Below, piece by piece: positions 9,179 through 18,134 of a DNA stretch of 56,303 nt. Origin of the DNA: DASRQK01 sp964401685 (GTDB taxonomy: Bacteria; Bacteroidota; Bacteroidia; Sphingobacteriales; Sphingobacteriaceae); NCBI GenBank assembly GCA_964401685.1, contig CAYNZH010000014.1, positions 1 to 56,303 of the forward strand, given 5' to 3'. The position numbers and the translations under genes were made by a program. Positions within the stretch are counted from its first letter, which is position 1. Each line of letters begins with the position of its first letter. The notes beneath the pieces are model-generated. The model worked only from the letters and a program-made list of their open reading frames with translations, was not told the DNA's origin and did not search any database.

Positions 9179-11029
9179 TTAACCGGCCAGCACTTCTGCC
9201 TCGAGATCCACTTCTATCCTCAGATTGTCCACGATATGCTTCTGCCGATCTGGTGTGTTCTTACCCATGTAATACTCTAGTAAATGGATGATTTTCTGAT
9301 CTTTGGACAGGATGACCGGGTCCAGACGCATATCTTTTCCTATAAATAGACCAAATTCGTCTGGGGAGATCTCGCCTAATCCCTTGAATCGCGTGATTTC
9401 AGGTTTACTCCCGAGCTGATGTACCGCACGCTGACGTTCCTCATCACTGTAGCAGTAAATAGTCTGTTTTTTGTTTCTGACCCTGAAAAGTGGTGTTTGC
9501 AATATAGAAACGTGCCCAGCCTTGACCAAATCTGGGAAAAACTGCAGGAAAAAAGTCATGAGTAACAGGCGAATGTGCATTCCGTCGACATCTGCATCGG
9601 TCGCAATAACGACGTGATTGTAGCGCAGACCTTCGATTCCGTCCTCGATATTCAGGGCATGTTGCAAGAGGTTGAACTCTTCGTTTTCATAGACGACTTT
9701 TTTGGTCAAGCCAAACGAATTGAGCGGCTTGCCTTTGAGGCTAAAGACCGCTTGGGTCTGCACATCTCGGGATTTGGTGATGGAGCCACTGGCCGAGTCG
9801 CCCTCCGTGATAAAGAGCGTTGTCTCTGCCGCTCTTTCGTGTCGCATATCGTAGTGTATCTTGCAGTCTCGCAGTTTGCGGTTGTGAACCGAGGCCTTTT
9901 TCGCGCGTTCGTTTGCGAGCTTCTTTATCCCGGCAATATCCTTGCGTTCGCGCTCCGATTGCTGAATCCTTTTGAGCAACGCGTCGGCCGTATCGGGGTT
10001 TTTGTGCAGGAAATCATCCAGCGCTTTTTTTACGAAATCATTGACAAAAGTCCGTACAGTCGGGCCTTCAGGACCGACCTGTTGGGATCCTAGTTTGGTT
10101 TTGGTCTGGGATTCGAACACCGGCTCCTGCACCTTGATGGCAAAAGCGGCGATGATAGAAGCCCTGATGTCCGCGGCTTCAAAATCCTTTTTATAGAATT
10201 CCCTCACCGTTTTGACGACTGCCTCCCGAAAAGCCACTTGGTGGGTACCTCCCTGTGTTGTGTGCTGACCGTTGACAAAGGAATAGTATTCTTCGCCATA
10301 TTGCTGCCCATGAGTCATCGCAATCTCTATATCATCGCCTTTCAGGTGAATGATAGGATATCGCATACCTTCATTGTCCACATTTCTCTCCAAGAGATCC
10401 TTCAACCCATTCTCGGAGAAATACTTTTTCCCATTGAACTGAATGGTCAGGCCGGTGTTGAGAAACACATAATTCCAGATCATGTTCTCAATAAATTCCA
10501 GCCTGTACCGATAATTGTGAAAAATGCTCTCATCCGGCTGAAAAACAACGGCAGTTCCATTGCGCTGGGTCGTAGTTTTCTTCTCATCAGAGATCAATTC
10601 GCCCTTGCTGAACTGGGCAATCCTGGTCTCCCCTGCCCTATAAGACTGTACGGTAAACGCGATTGAGAGCGCGTTCACTGCTTTGGTCCCCACGCCGTTC
10701 AATCCTACAGACTTCTGAAAGGCCTTACTGTCGTATTTACCGCCTGTATTGATTTTGGAAACAACGTCGACGACCGACCCAATGGGGATGCCCCGGCCAT
10801 AATCACGAACTGAAACTTTCTGCTCATTGACGGTGACCTCTATGCTGCGTCCGGCTCCCATGACAAACTCGTCTATGGAATTGTCCAGCACTTCTTTTAA
10901 GAGGACATAAATGCCATCGTCATAAGAAGATCCGTCGCCCAGTTTGCCAATGTACATCCCGGGTCTCAGGCGGATATGCTCTTTCCAATCCAGGGACCGG
11001 ATACTCTCTTCTGTATAATTATTACTCAT
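9179..11029 (-). CDS. parE: DNA topoisomerase IV subunit B (type IIA, ATPase subunit)
   Basis: A 616-residue GyrB/ParE-family protein. The GHKL ATPase domain has EVLDNSIDEF (46-55), DYGRGIPI (76-83) and GLNGVGTKAVNALS (109-122). The Toprim domain has EGDSAS (409-414) and DADVDG (478-483). The short length without an inserted domain and the IRLRPGMYIGKLGDGS start favour the ParE branch over GyrB. It follows gltX by 24 bases on the same strand and may be co-transcribed with it. The expected parC is not downstream, where convergent uvrC lies, so the partner subunit must be elsewhere. Family certain; ParE versus GyrB is a judgement. Confidence 0.88.
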   Translation of the reverse strand: MSNNYTEESIRSLDWKEHIRLRPGMYIGKLGDGSSYDDGIYVLLKEVLDNSIDEFVMGAGRSIEVTVNEQKVSVRDYGRGIPIGSVVDVVSKINTGGKYDSKAFQKSVGLNGVGTKAVNALSIAFTVQSYRAGETRIAQFSKGELISDEKKTTTQRNGTAVVFQPDESIFHNYRYRLEFIENMIWNYVFLNTGLTIQFNGKKYFSENGLKDLLERNVDNEGMRYPIIHLKGDDIEIAMTHGQQYGEEYYSFVNGQHTTQGGTHQVAFREAVVKTVREFYKKDFEAADIRASIIAAFAIKVQEPVFESQTKTKLGSQQVGPEGPTVRTFVNDFVKKALDDFLHKNPDTADALLKRIQQSERERKDIAGIKKLANERAKKASVHNRKLRDCKIHYDMRHERAAETTLFITEGDSASGSITKSRDVQTQAVFSLKGKPLNSFGLTKKVVYENEEFNLLQHALNIEDGIEGLRYNHVVIATDADVDGMHIRLLLMTFFLQFFPDLVKAGHVSILQTPLFRVRNKKQTIYCYSDEERQRAVHQLGSKPEITRFKGLGEISPDEFGLFIGKDMRLDPVILSKDQKIIHLLEYYMGKNTPDRQKHIVDNLRIEVDLEAEVLAG

Positions 11030-11053
11030 GTTTATCGTTTGTAATCAGTTTGC

Positions 11054-12583
11054 TCAGGCCTCCCCGATCAAAAGGTCCAAGCCACGTCTGATGCGTTCCA
11101 GCGTCTCATCGCGGCCCAGTGTCGCTGCAATATCAAACACATGGGGGCCAAACTTGCCTCCTACGAGCATGATCCTTAGGGGCAGCATCAGTTCTCCGAC
11201 TTTCATTCCCGCAACCTCGATGGCCATTTTAAAATAGTGTTCGAGTTCCGCACTGCTCCAGGGCTCATAATTTTGCCAGTTTTGGAGTAGTTCGGTGAAA
11301 AAACCTGTCTTTTCAGGTGTCCACTTTGCTTTTATGGCATCTAAATCGTAGGTTTCTGGCCTTTCGAAGAAGAATGAGGCCTGTGACCAAAAATCACTGA
11401 GCAATATAAGTCTTTCTTTGACCAAATCCAAGACTTTTTGTAGATAGTGATCATCCAATGGGATCTGACTGTGCTGCAAAACTTCCGTTTTGATCAGCGG
11501 CAGCAGCTGCGCAGCCGAATGCCTCTTTATCCATTCCTGATTGTACCACTTCGCTTTCTCGAAATCAAATTTTGCGCCTGAATTATTGACACGGTCTAGC
11601 GTAAACTTTTCTACCAGCTCGTCAATGGAGAAGATTTCCTGCTCTGTTCCTTCGTTCCAACCCAACATGGCCAGCAGATTGACAAATGCCTCGGGCAGAA
11701 AACCGAGTTCACGATAGCCGCGGGTGAGATCTCCGGAGGACGGATCGGTCCAGTTCATCGCGTAGACCGGAAAGCCCAGGCGATCGCCGTCTCTTTTGCT
11801 GAGCTTGCCGTTTCCATCGGGTCTCAAGATCAATGGGAGGTGCACCCAGGCAGGCATAACATCTCCCCACCCTAAATATTCCCACAACAAAACATGGACG
11901 GGCGCAGAAGGCAACCATTCTTCACCACGTATCACGTGGGAGATTTTCATCAGAAAATCATCCACAACCACAGCGAGATGATAGGTGGGCATACCATCGG
12001 CCTTGAGCAGCACTTTGTCGTCGATCTGAGCCGTTTCAAATAGTACATGACCGCGGATCAAGTCTTGCAGGCCGACCTGACTATCCGCAGGCATCTTTAT
12101 GCGAACAACATGAGGCACTCCTGACTGGAGCAAACTGCGGGTTTCTGAGGCATCCAAGCTCAACGAGTTGCGCAGGGACATCCTATTGGAATGGCTATAC
12201 CGGAAATTGGGATCGGATTTCCTATGTGCATCAAGCTCCTCGGTGGTGTCAAAAGCGTAGTACGCCTTTCCTTCACTGACGAGTTGCTCGGCATATTTTG
12301 CATAATCGGCCTTGCGCTCACTCTGGCGATAAGGACCAAAATCTCCGCCGTGAAGCGGACTTTCGTCAGGCTCTATCCCACACCATTTGAGGCACTCTTG
12401 GATATATGCCTCTGCGCCGGGCACGAAGCGAGTCTGATCCGTGTCCTCTATCCGGAGAATAAATTTTCCATTCTGGCCTTTTGCAAATAAATAATTGAAT
12501 AAAGCCGTTCTTACGCCCCCTAAATGCAGTCCACCCGTGGGGCTGGGTGCAAATCTTACTCTGATCGTTGTGTCCATGCTCAT
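11054..12583 (-). CDS. gltX: Glutamate–tRNA ligase
   Basis: A class I aminoacyl-tRNA synthetase of 509 residues that charges tRNA-Glu. The HIGH-like motif (APSPTGGLHLGG) is at the N terminus, a LILRPDGNGKLSKRDGDR KMSKS-like loop is present, and a helical anticodon-binding domain forms the C-terminal third. The open frame extends 32 codons further upstream, but that extension is not conserved synthetase sequence and overlaps a promoter. The start is set at the ATG of MSMDTTIRV (12583), with MDTT at 12577 as alternative. A TAnnTTTG box ends only four bases before 12583, so the mRNA may be leaderless. Confidence 0.96.
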   Translation of the reverse strand: MSMDTTIRVRFAPSPTGGLHLGGVRTALFNYLFAKGQNGKFILRIEDTDQTRFVPGAEAYIQECLKWCGIEPDESPLHGGDFGPYRQSERKADYAKYAEQLVSEGKAYYAFDTTEELDAHRKSDPNFRYSHSNRMSLRNSLSLDASETRSLLQSGVPHVVRIKMPADSQVGLQDLIRGHVLFETAQIDDKVLLKADGMPTYHLAVVVDDFLMKISHVIRGEEWLPSAPVHVLLWEYLGWGDVMPAWVHLPLILRPDGNGKLSKRDGDRLGFPVYAMNWTDPSSGDLTRGYRELGFLPEAFVNLLAMLGWNEGTEQEIFSIDELVEKFTLDRVNNSGAKFDFEKAKWYNQEWIKRHSAAQLLPLIKTEVLQHSQIPLDDHYLQKVLDLVKERLILLSDFWSQASFFFERPETYDLDAIKAKWTPEKTGFFTELLQNWQNYEPWSSAELEHYFKMAIEVAGMKVGELMLPLRIMLVGGKFGPHVFDIAATLGRDETLERIRRGLDLLIGEA

Positions 12584-12587
12584 GGTA

Positions 12588-12595
12588 CAAATATA
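12588..12595 (-). promoter_or_regulatory. TAnnTTTG box immediately before gltX
   Basis: Minus-strand TATATTTG (12595-12588) fits the -7 consensus perfectly and leaves only four bases before the ATG at 12583. No clear -33 TTG is seen at the usual spacing. It implies a start of transcription at or near the start codon. Confidence 0.55.
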
Positions 12596-12649
12596 AAAAA
12601 TCCAAAAGCTAGCTGGGCATTTAAACTGAAATATGTATTTTGCCCTAAA

Positions 12650-13894
12650 ATGAATAGTCATCCTTATCCATATAACCAACAGCGTTGGAAATTTATGTTG
12701 CTGATTTTCGCGGTGATCATCGCCGCGGCATCGCTACTTTACACCAATTATCTGGTGAGGAACCTGTCCAAAAGCGAGCGGACAAAAGCCGAAGTCTGGG
12801 CGATGAGTACTCGGACGATGATGACCATGCCTGACGTCAACGACGAATTTATTTCATTTATTTACGCAGTGCGGGACAGTTTGGTGCTGCCCGCTATCAT
12901 CACGGACGAGCAGGATAGCATCATCCATTGGCGAAACCTCGATGCAGGAAAAACCAACCTCATCCAGGAAGAACTGCTGACAAAAGACACGGACAAACCC
13001 CTAAAATACGACCCAGCCTATTTCGAGCGACAGCTGGCAAGCATGAAAAAAAACCATGCGCCCATACAGATCGAGCTCTGGAACGGTGAACAATGGTATG
13101 TGTATTACAAGGATTCGGTCTTGCTAAATCGTCTGAGAATTTTCCCTTATATCCAACTGAGCCTGATCGCTATCTTCCTGGCAATCGCCTACACGGTGTT
13201 CAATTCGATAAGAAAATCCGAGCAAAACCTAGTTTGGGTAGGTCTGGCCAAGGAGGCTGCCCACCAGTTGGGAACGCCGATCTCCTCGCTGATGGCCTGG
13301 CTGGAGCTACTAAAACCAAAAGTTGAAGAAGGTCAGGGTGCGCTCCTGAGGGAAATGGAAAACGACGTGATGCGGCTGGAAAGAGTCGCCGACAGATTTT
13401 CAAAGATAGGATCAGCTCCTGTACTCCATAGCCATTTGGTATATAAGGTCGTGGTCGAATTTGTAAATTATTTTAAAATCCGAACTAGTGACAAAATAGT
13501 ATTTAATGTATCCGGAGACACCCGGGTGACCGCTATGCTCAATGTACCGCTTTTTGATTGGGTCCTGGAAAACCTTTTGAAAAACGCGGCCAATGCCATT
13601 GAATCTGCCGGCCGCATAGATATCGTGATCACGGAAAACATTGCAAAGGACGAGATCTATATCGACATTAAAGATACGGGAAAAGGCATTCCCCGTGCAA
13701 AATACGATACGGTCTTCCAGGCGGGATTCACCACCCGGAAAAGAGGATGGGGTCTTGGCCTGACCCTGACCAAAAGAATGGTCGACTATCATCAGGGCCA
13801 AATTTTTGTAAAAGAATCGGAAGTCGACAAAGGTACCACTTTCCGTATCGTTTTGCCCAGCTATTCTACTTACGAGCCGGCCGAGCTCACCTAA
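12650..13894 (+). CDS. Membrane sensor histidine kinase
   Basis: A 414-residue orphan histidine kinase. Two membrane segments (about residues 14-36 and 166-186) flank a periplasmic region of roughly 130 residues. The phosphoacceptor His205 sits in KEAAHQLGTPISSLMAW. The N box (NLLKNAANAIE), G1 box (DTGKGIP) and a glycine-rich GWGLGL G2 box complete the ATPase domain. An upstream reading-frame extension of 42 codons overlaps gltX on the other strand, so the ATG at 12650 (MNSHPYPY) is chosen, with the first membrane segment close behind. No response regulator adjoins it. The thioesterase gene follows by ten bases and is probably co-transcribed. The signal is unknown. Confidence 0.88.
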   Translation: MNSHPYPYNQQRWKFMLLIFAVIIAAASLLYTNYLVRNLSKSERTKAEVWAMSTRTMMTMPDVNDEFISFIYAVRDSLVLPAIITDEQDSIIHWRNLDAGKTNLIQEELLTKDTDKPLKYDPAYFERQLASMKKNHAPIQIELWNGEQWYVYYKDSVLLNRLRIFPYIQLSLIAIFLAIAYTVFNSIRKSEQNLVWVGLAKEAAHQLGTPISSLMAWLELLKPKVEEGQGALLREMENDVMRLERVADRFSKIGSAPVLHSHLVYKVVVEFVNYFKIRTSDKIVFNVSGDTRVTAMLNVPLFDWVLENLLKNAANAIESAGRIDIVITENIAKDEIYIDIKDTGKGIPRAKYDTVFQAGFTTRKRGWGLGLTLTKRMVDYHQGQIFVKESEVDKGTTFRIVLPSYSTYEPAELT

Positions 13895-13904
13895 TCCTGC
13901 CACC

Positions 13905-14327
13905 ATGATTTGGAACGTAAAAACCACTCCAGAAGAACTAAACAACAGATTTGATGTAAATATCGCCACTGTACTTGGGATCAAATTTACCGCAATCGGG
14001 GACGATAGCCTGAGTGCGACGATGCCCGTAGACCACCGAACCATGCAGCCTCACGGGATACTTCACGGTGGAGCATCGGTCGTCCTAGCTGAAACCGTAG
14101 GTAGTATAGCGTCCAATTTGTTGATAGACCGGGAGCAGTTTCTCGGGGTAGGCCAGGAGATAAATGCCAACCATCTCCGCCCGGTGAGTGAAGGTTATGT
14201 CACGGCTGTGTGCAAACCAGTTCATATAGGCCAAAGAACTCACGTCTGGGATATACGCATCAGCGATCAAAATGGCAAACTCAACTGTATCAGTCGACTG
14301 ACCGTCGCAATAGTACCAAAACGTTAA
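13905..14327 (+). CDS. Hotdog-fold acyl-CoA thioesterase (YdiI/MenI-like)
   Basis: A 140-residue hotdog-fold protein. The active-site region QPHGILHGGASVVLAETVGS (about residues 48-67) is that of the PaaI/YdiI group, in which a glutamate on the central helix acts as catalytic base. In menaquinone-producing bacteria close relatives hydrolyse 1,4-dihydroxy-2-naphthoyl-CoA, which would suit a member of this phylum, but no men genes are nearby. It sits ten bases after the histidine kinase. The enzyme class is firm; the physiological acyl-CoA is inferred only. Confidence 0.85.
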   Translation: MIWNVKTTPEELNNRFDVNIATVLGIKFTAIGDDSLSATMPVDHRTMQPHGILHGGASVVLAETVGSIASNLLIDREQFLGVGQEINANHLRPVSEGYVTAVCKPVHIGQRTHVWDIRISDQNGKLNCISRLTVAIVPKR

Positions 14328-14350
14328 ATTTCGTTAATTAATTTGCGGAC

Positions 14351-14363
14351 GCAAAAATTTTGC
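14351..14363. repeat. Palindrome upstream of the outer-membrane barrel gene
   Basis: GCAAAAATTTTGC is a perfect 13-base palindrome about 24 bases after the thioesterase stop and about 95 bases before the next start codon. It could be an operator. It lacks a following T run, so a terminator is unlikely. Confidence 0.3.
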
Positions 14364-14457
14364 ATTCTTTTACTGAAAATTCGTAACATTTCGCAAAGAC
14401 CGACGTCTTATATGTACGAGTTTAACTGACTTGAATGACACCTTTAACGAAAAACAC

Positions 14458-17256
14458 ATGAAAAAGGGCTTCTTTTTGCTTTTTGCTGTCTTGGCGGCTG
14501 CGATCAATCTGCATGGACAGGAACAGGGACATACGCTCAAAGGGTATGTTACCGACAACTCCAGTGATCTAAAATTACATCGGGCGATCGCGATGGTGCT
14601 GCACGCCCAAGACTCTATCATGTTGGATTTTGCGCGAACTGAAAAAGACGGAACATTCTCCCTGACCGGAATTCCTGACGGTGATTATATCTTACTGGTT
14701 ACTTTCCCGGATTATGCAGATTATGTGGAACAGTTTTCACTCAGTGGATCTGAAAGCGAGAAAGACTTCGGAAACATCGACCTGACCCTGAGAGCCACGC
14801 TACTCGAAGCTGTGCTCATACAGGGTGTCCGGCCAGTCACCATCAAGGGGGACACGACGGAGTTTGATGCTCGGGCGTACAATATTGAACCCAACTCAAA
14901 AGTAGAGGATCTTCTCAAGCAATTCCCCGGAATACAGATTGATGCTCAGGGAAACATCACGGCCCAGGGTGAAACCGTGAGCAAGGTTCTGGTCGATGGT
15001 GAGGAGTTTTTTGGGGACGACCCGACCTTGGTCACGCGCAATATTCGGGGCGACATGGTGTCCAAAGTGCAATTATTCGATAAAAAAAGCGACCAGGCTG
15101 AGTTTACCGGGGTCGATGATGGGATAAAAACCAAAACGCTCAATATTGTCCTGCAGGAGGATAAAAAGTCCGGCTACTTTGGAAAAGTGGATGCGGGTGC
15201 GGGAACTAATGATATGTACGAAGGACAGCTTATGTTCAACCGTTTCAATGGATCTCAAAAAGTAGCCGCCTATGGAACCATCGGAAATACAGGCAAAACT
15301 GGACTGAGCTTTGGTGACTCCCAGAGACTGGGCACAACCGGAGGCAGTGTTTCCTTTATGGACGGTGGTGGGATTATGATCTCGATTTCCGGCGGGCCGG
15401 GTGACAGCCCACTGGAGTCGTTCGATGGCAGATACAGTGGCCGCGGCATACCCGGTGTATTGTCGGGCGGAGTCCACTACAGCGATAAATGGGCAGATAA
15501 CAAACATGGTTTGAACGCGAGCTACAAAATCGGGGACATAGGTGTCAAAGGCACGGGCAACACGCAAAGTCAGAATATACTCCCTTCTGGGACAATAAAC
15601 TCCAATTCGGACGAACGCTTTGACAACTACAACTTCCGGCAGGCAGGAGGGGCAGTTTACGATCTTCAGTTTGATCCGGGATCGACACTCAAAATCACCT
15701 TGGATGGGACGCTGAGCCGGGCGACCACCCAGTCGGAATATAACTCGACCTCTACGGGGCAAAATGGCAATCCGCTGAACTCGAGTTTGCGCAGCATCGA
15801 TAACGAGACCGATGGGCAGACGGTTGCTGCGACCGCATTGTGGCGCAAAAAACTCAAGAAAGAAGGTCGCACGCTGTCCTGGAACCTCAACACAAATTAT
15901 AATGATAACAGAGCCAGCGGATTTCTCTATACTGAAAATGAATTTTTCAACCCTACAGGGTCGCTCGACAGTACAGCGATCATCGACCAGTACAAACTGG
16001 ATCAGTCCACTGCCGTTGCCGCCGGATCGAACATCACCTATACGGAACCTTTCTCTACAGCCCTATCACTGGTGCTGAACTACAGGACTGGTATCAACAA
16101 CAGCAATTCGCACCGCCAGTCCTTCAATCAGACGGCGGATCAGCAATACGGTGCGCTGGACAGCCTTTACAGTAGCAACTATAAGCTCAATCAGCTTACA
16201 AACGAAGTTGGTGCTGTGTTCAACTACCGAAAAGACAAAAACACGATCAACTTTGGAACGCGGGTCACTGGTGTAAATTTTGATCAGTTTGACAGCTATT
16301 CCAACGAGTCTTTTGACAGAAAATTCATCAATTGGTATCCTCAGGCATCCTGGCAGCATAATTATACGCAGCAGGGCTCGATACGTATCAATTACAATGG
16401 CCGCAGCTCGCAGCCTAGCATAAGCCAGATACAGCCTGTACGGGTAAATACCGATCCACTGAACATCGTTCTGGGCAATCCCGATCTCACGCCGTCGTTT
16501 ACCAACAGCTTTTCTGCGAACTTCAATTCATTTAAGATGCTGAGGGGCGAGTCATTCTTTGCCTCCGTTAGTTACTCGACCACTCACAATCCTATTGTGC
16601 AGAACACCACAACCGATGAGGTCGGAAGGAGTATCTATATTTCTAGCAATCTTCCCAATGAAATCAATACGACAATGTTCGGTTTTATGAATTATAGCCG
16701 CACCCTGAAAAGCCTGAATTTGAATGTAGGAGTAAACGCGAACATCAACGGCAGCAGCAGTCATAGCATGATCAATGGCGAACTGAACAAAATGCGCTCG
16801 AGCAACTACTCGGGCGGTATCAATGCGAGTCGAAATGTCCAGGGTAAGTATGATTTCAGGGTCAACTTTGGCCCTTCCTACAATGAAGGTCAGGCTTCTC
16901 TATTGCCGTCTCAAAACAACAACGGCTGGGGGATGAACGGTTCTTATTCATTCAATGTGAGGCTTCCGGCGAAATTCTCTATAGGATCTACGGGCAGCTA
17001 CACGTATACGGGTCCCACCCAGACCTTTGACGAAAAGTTTGAGCGTTTTACCATCGATGCAAATATCCAAAAGAAATTCCTTCAGGATGAGAGTCTTGTT
17101 CTTCGCCTGAGCGGTCAGGATCTGCTCGGACAGAATACAGGATTTAACCGCTCGGCCCGTGCAAACTTTATTACGCAAACTAGCCACACCACGATCACAA
17201 GATTCTTTATGCTTTCGGTGATTTGGGATTTCAACAGAATGGGCGGTGGACAGTAA
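14458..17256 (+). CDS. Outer-membrane beta-barrel protein with carboxypeptidase-regulatory-like and plug domains
   Basis: A 932-residue TonB-receptor-like protein. The signal peptide (MKKGFFLLFAVLAAA…HGQ) follows the ATG at 14458; the frame is open nine codons further upstream to a TTG, but the signal peptide argues for 14458. A CarboxypepD_reg-like beta-sandwich (about 25-110) precedes a plug (about 120-230, with SKVEDLLKQFPGIQID and VLVDGEEFFGDDP). A long barrel rich in aromatic/polar alternation then ends in VIWDFNRMGGGQ, as in the OMP_b-brl_3 group. The following gene is a GLPGLI protein, the usual partner of such barrels. No SusD-like gene is present, so a glycan-uptake locus is not indicated. 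Substrate unknown. Confidence 0.87.
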   Translation: MKKGFFLLFAVLAAAINLHGQEQGHTLKGYVTDNSSDLKLHRAIAMVLHAQDSIMLDFARTEKDGTFSLTGIPDGDYILLVTFPDYADYVEQFSLSGSESEKDFGNIDLTLRATLLEAVLIQGVRPVTIKGDTTEFDARAYNIEPNSKVEDLLKQFPGIQIDAQGNITAQGETVSKVLVDGEEFFGDDPTLVTRNIRGDMVSKVQLFDKKSDQAEFTGVDDGIKTKTLNIVLQEDKKSGYFGKVDAGAGTNDMYEGQLMFNRFNGSQKVAAYGTIGNTGKTGLSFGDSQRLGTTGGSVSFMDGGGIMISISGGPGDSPLESFDGRYSGRGIPGVLSGGVHYSDKWADNKHGLNASYKIGDIGVKGTGNTQSQNILPSGTINSNSDERFDNYNFRQAGGAVYDLQFDPGSTLKITLDGTLSRATTQSEYNSTSTGQNGNPLNSSLRSIDNETDGQTVAATALWRKKLKKEGRTLSWNLNTNYNDNRASGFLYTENEFFNPTGSLDSTAIIDQYKLDQSTAVAAGSNITYTEPFSTALSLVLNYRTGINNSNSHRQSFNQTADQQYGALDSLYSSNYKLNQLTNEVGAVFNYRKDKNTINFGTRVTGVNFDQFDSYSNESFDRKFINWYPQASWQHNYTQQGSIRINYNGRSSQPSISQIQPVRVNTDPLNIVLGNPDLTPSFTNSFSANFNSFKMLRGESFFASVSYSTTHNPIVQNTTTDEVGRSIYISSNLPNEINTTMFGFMNYSRTLKSLNLNVGVNANINGSSSHSMINGELNKMRSSNYSGGINASRNVQGKYDFRVNFGPSYNEGQASLLPSQNNNGWGMNGSYSFNVRLPAKFSIGSTGSYTYTGPTQTFDEKFERFTIDANIQKKFLQDESLVLRLSGQDLLGQNTGFNRSARANFITQTSHTTITRFFMLSVIWDFNRMGGGQ

Positions 17257-17289
17257 TTTTTATATTAATTGAAATAAAAGACGACAACG

Positions 17290-18105
17290 ATGACTGCAAC
17301 AACAAATAAGGCAAAAATATTCAGGACGATTATGTTTATCGGCGGCCTTCTACTCAGTTTTCCTGCTCTTTTGAGCGCACAGTACGCACATTTCACCGAA
17401 AGAGGCGTGATTACCTACGAAAAAAGTGTCAACATGTTTGCGAAAATGCAAAGGCAGTTTGGCGATGCTTCGGGCTTTGCTGCGCAAGCTCTGGAGAACT
17501 ACAAAAAAACACAGCCTCAGTTCAGAACCTATGAAAATCAGTTGTTCTTTGACGGAACAGGGAAAACCCTGTATAAGCCTTCAGGAAAGACGCAGCAGGC
17601 CGCAGGTGCTGCGATGGCCTTTTTCGGAGGCGACCCTAGCATTGACATGGGCAACATCATATTCACCGATCTGAATTCGAAGCTGAGCACGAGCCAAAAA
17701 AACCTGTACGAGGAAACTTTCCTCGTGACGGACAGTCCTCACGAAATCAAATGGAAAATCACTGATGAACGACGGGAAATCGCTGGCTATAATTGCCGCC
17801 GGGCCAATGCAATTGTGATGGACTCTATCTATGTCGTCGCTTTCTATACCGATCAGATCCCCGTTTCGGGCGGTCCCGAATCCTTTACAGGGCTACCTGG
17901 CATGATCCTCGGCCTGGCATTACCTCATGAAAACATCACCTGGTTTGCAACGAAAATAGAAGACAGACCTGTCATGGCTCGCGATGTGGCGCCGCCGACA
18001 AAAGGCAAACCTGTAGATAAACAGGGATTGAGAAGCTATCTCGAGGGTGCCTTCAAATCCTGGGGGATCAGAGCAGACGAAATATACAAAGCGGTGCTCC
18101 TATAA
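17290..18105 (+). CDS. GLPGLI family secreted protein
   Basis: A 271-residue exported protein with a signal peptide (about residues 1-30, ending LLSAQ) and the diagnostic central motif in a slightly varied form, GLPGMILGL (about residue 203). GLPGLI proteins are confined mainly to Bacteroidota and are commonly encoded next to OMP_b-brl_3 barrels, as here with a 33-base gap. Their function is unknown; an envelope role linked to the barrel partner is inference. A short hairpin overlaps the stop region. Confidence 0.88.
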   Translation: MTATTNKAKIFRTIMFIGGLLLSFPALLSAQYAHFTERGVITYEKSVNMFAKMQRQFGDASGFAAQALENYKKTQPQFRTYENQLFFDGTGKTLYKPSGKTQQAAGAAMAFFGGDPSIDMGNIIFTDLNSKLSTSQKNLYEETFLVTDSPHEIKWKITDERREIAGYNCRRANAIVMDSIYVVAFYTDQIPVSGGPESFTGLPGMILGLALPHENITWFATKIEDRPVMARDVAPPTKGKPVDKQGLRSYLEGAFKSWGIRADEIYKAVLL

Positions 18106-18123
18106 GGGAGCATTCCCCTTTTT
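18104..18123 (+). terminator. Short hairpin and T run after the GLPGLI gene
   Basis: AAGGG (18104-18108) pairs with CCCTT (18116-18120) across a seven-base loop, and Ts continue to 18123. The stem is short, so this is a weak candidate in the 29-base gap between convergent genes. Confidence 0.4.
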
Positions 18124-18134
18124 GGCGTAAATCC

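Noticed and set aside
9575..10666. Open frames of 74-172 codons on the plus strand antisense to parE
   Set aside because: They lie opposite conserved topoisomerase motifs and read as shadow sequence without protein-like features.
15073..15762. A 229-codon frame antisense to the first outer-membrane barrel gene
   Set aside because: Low-complexity composition mirrors the barrel's codons, and there is no start context or domain.
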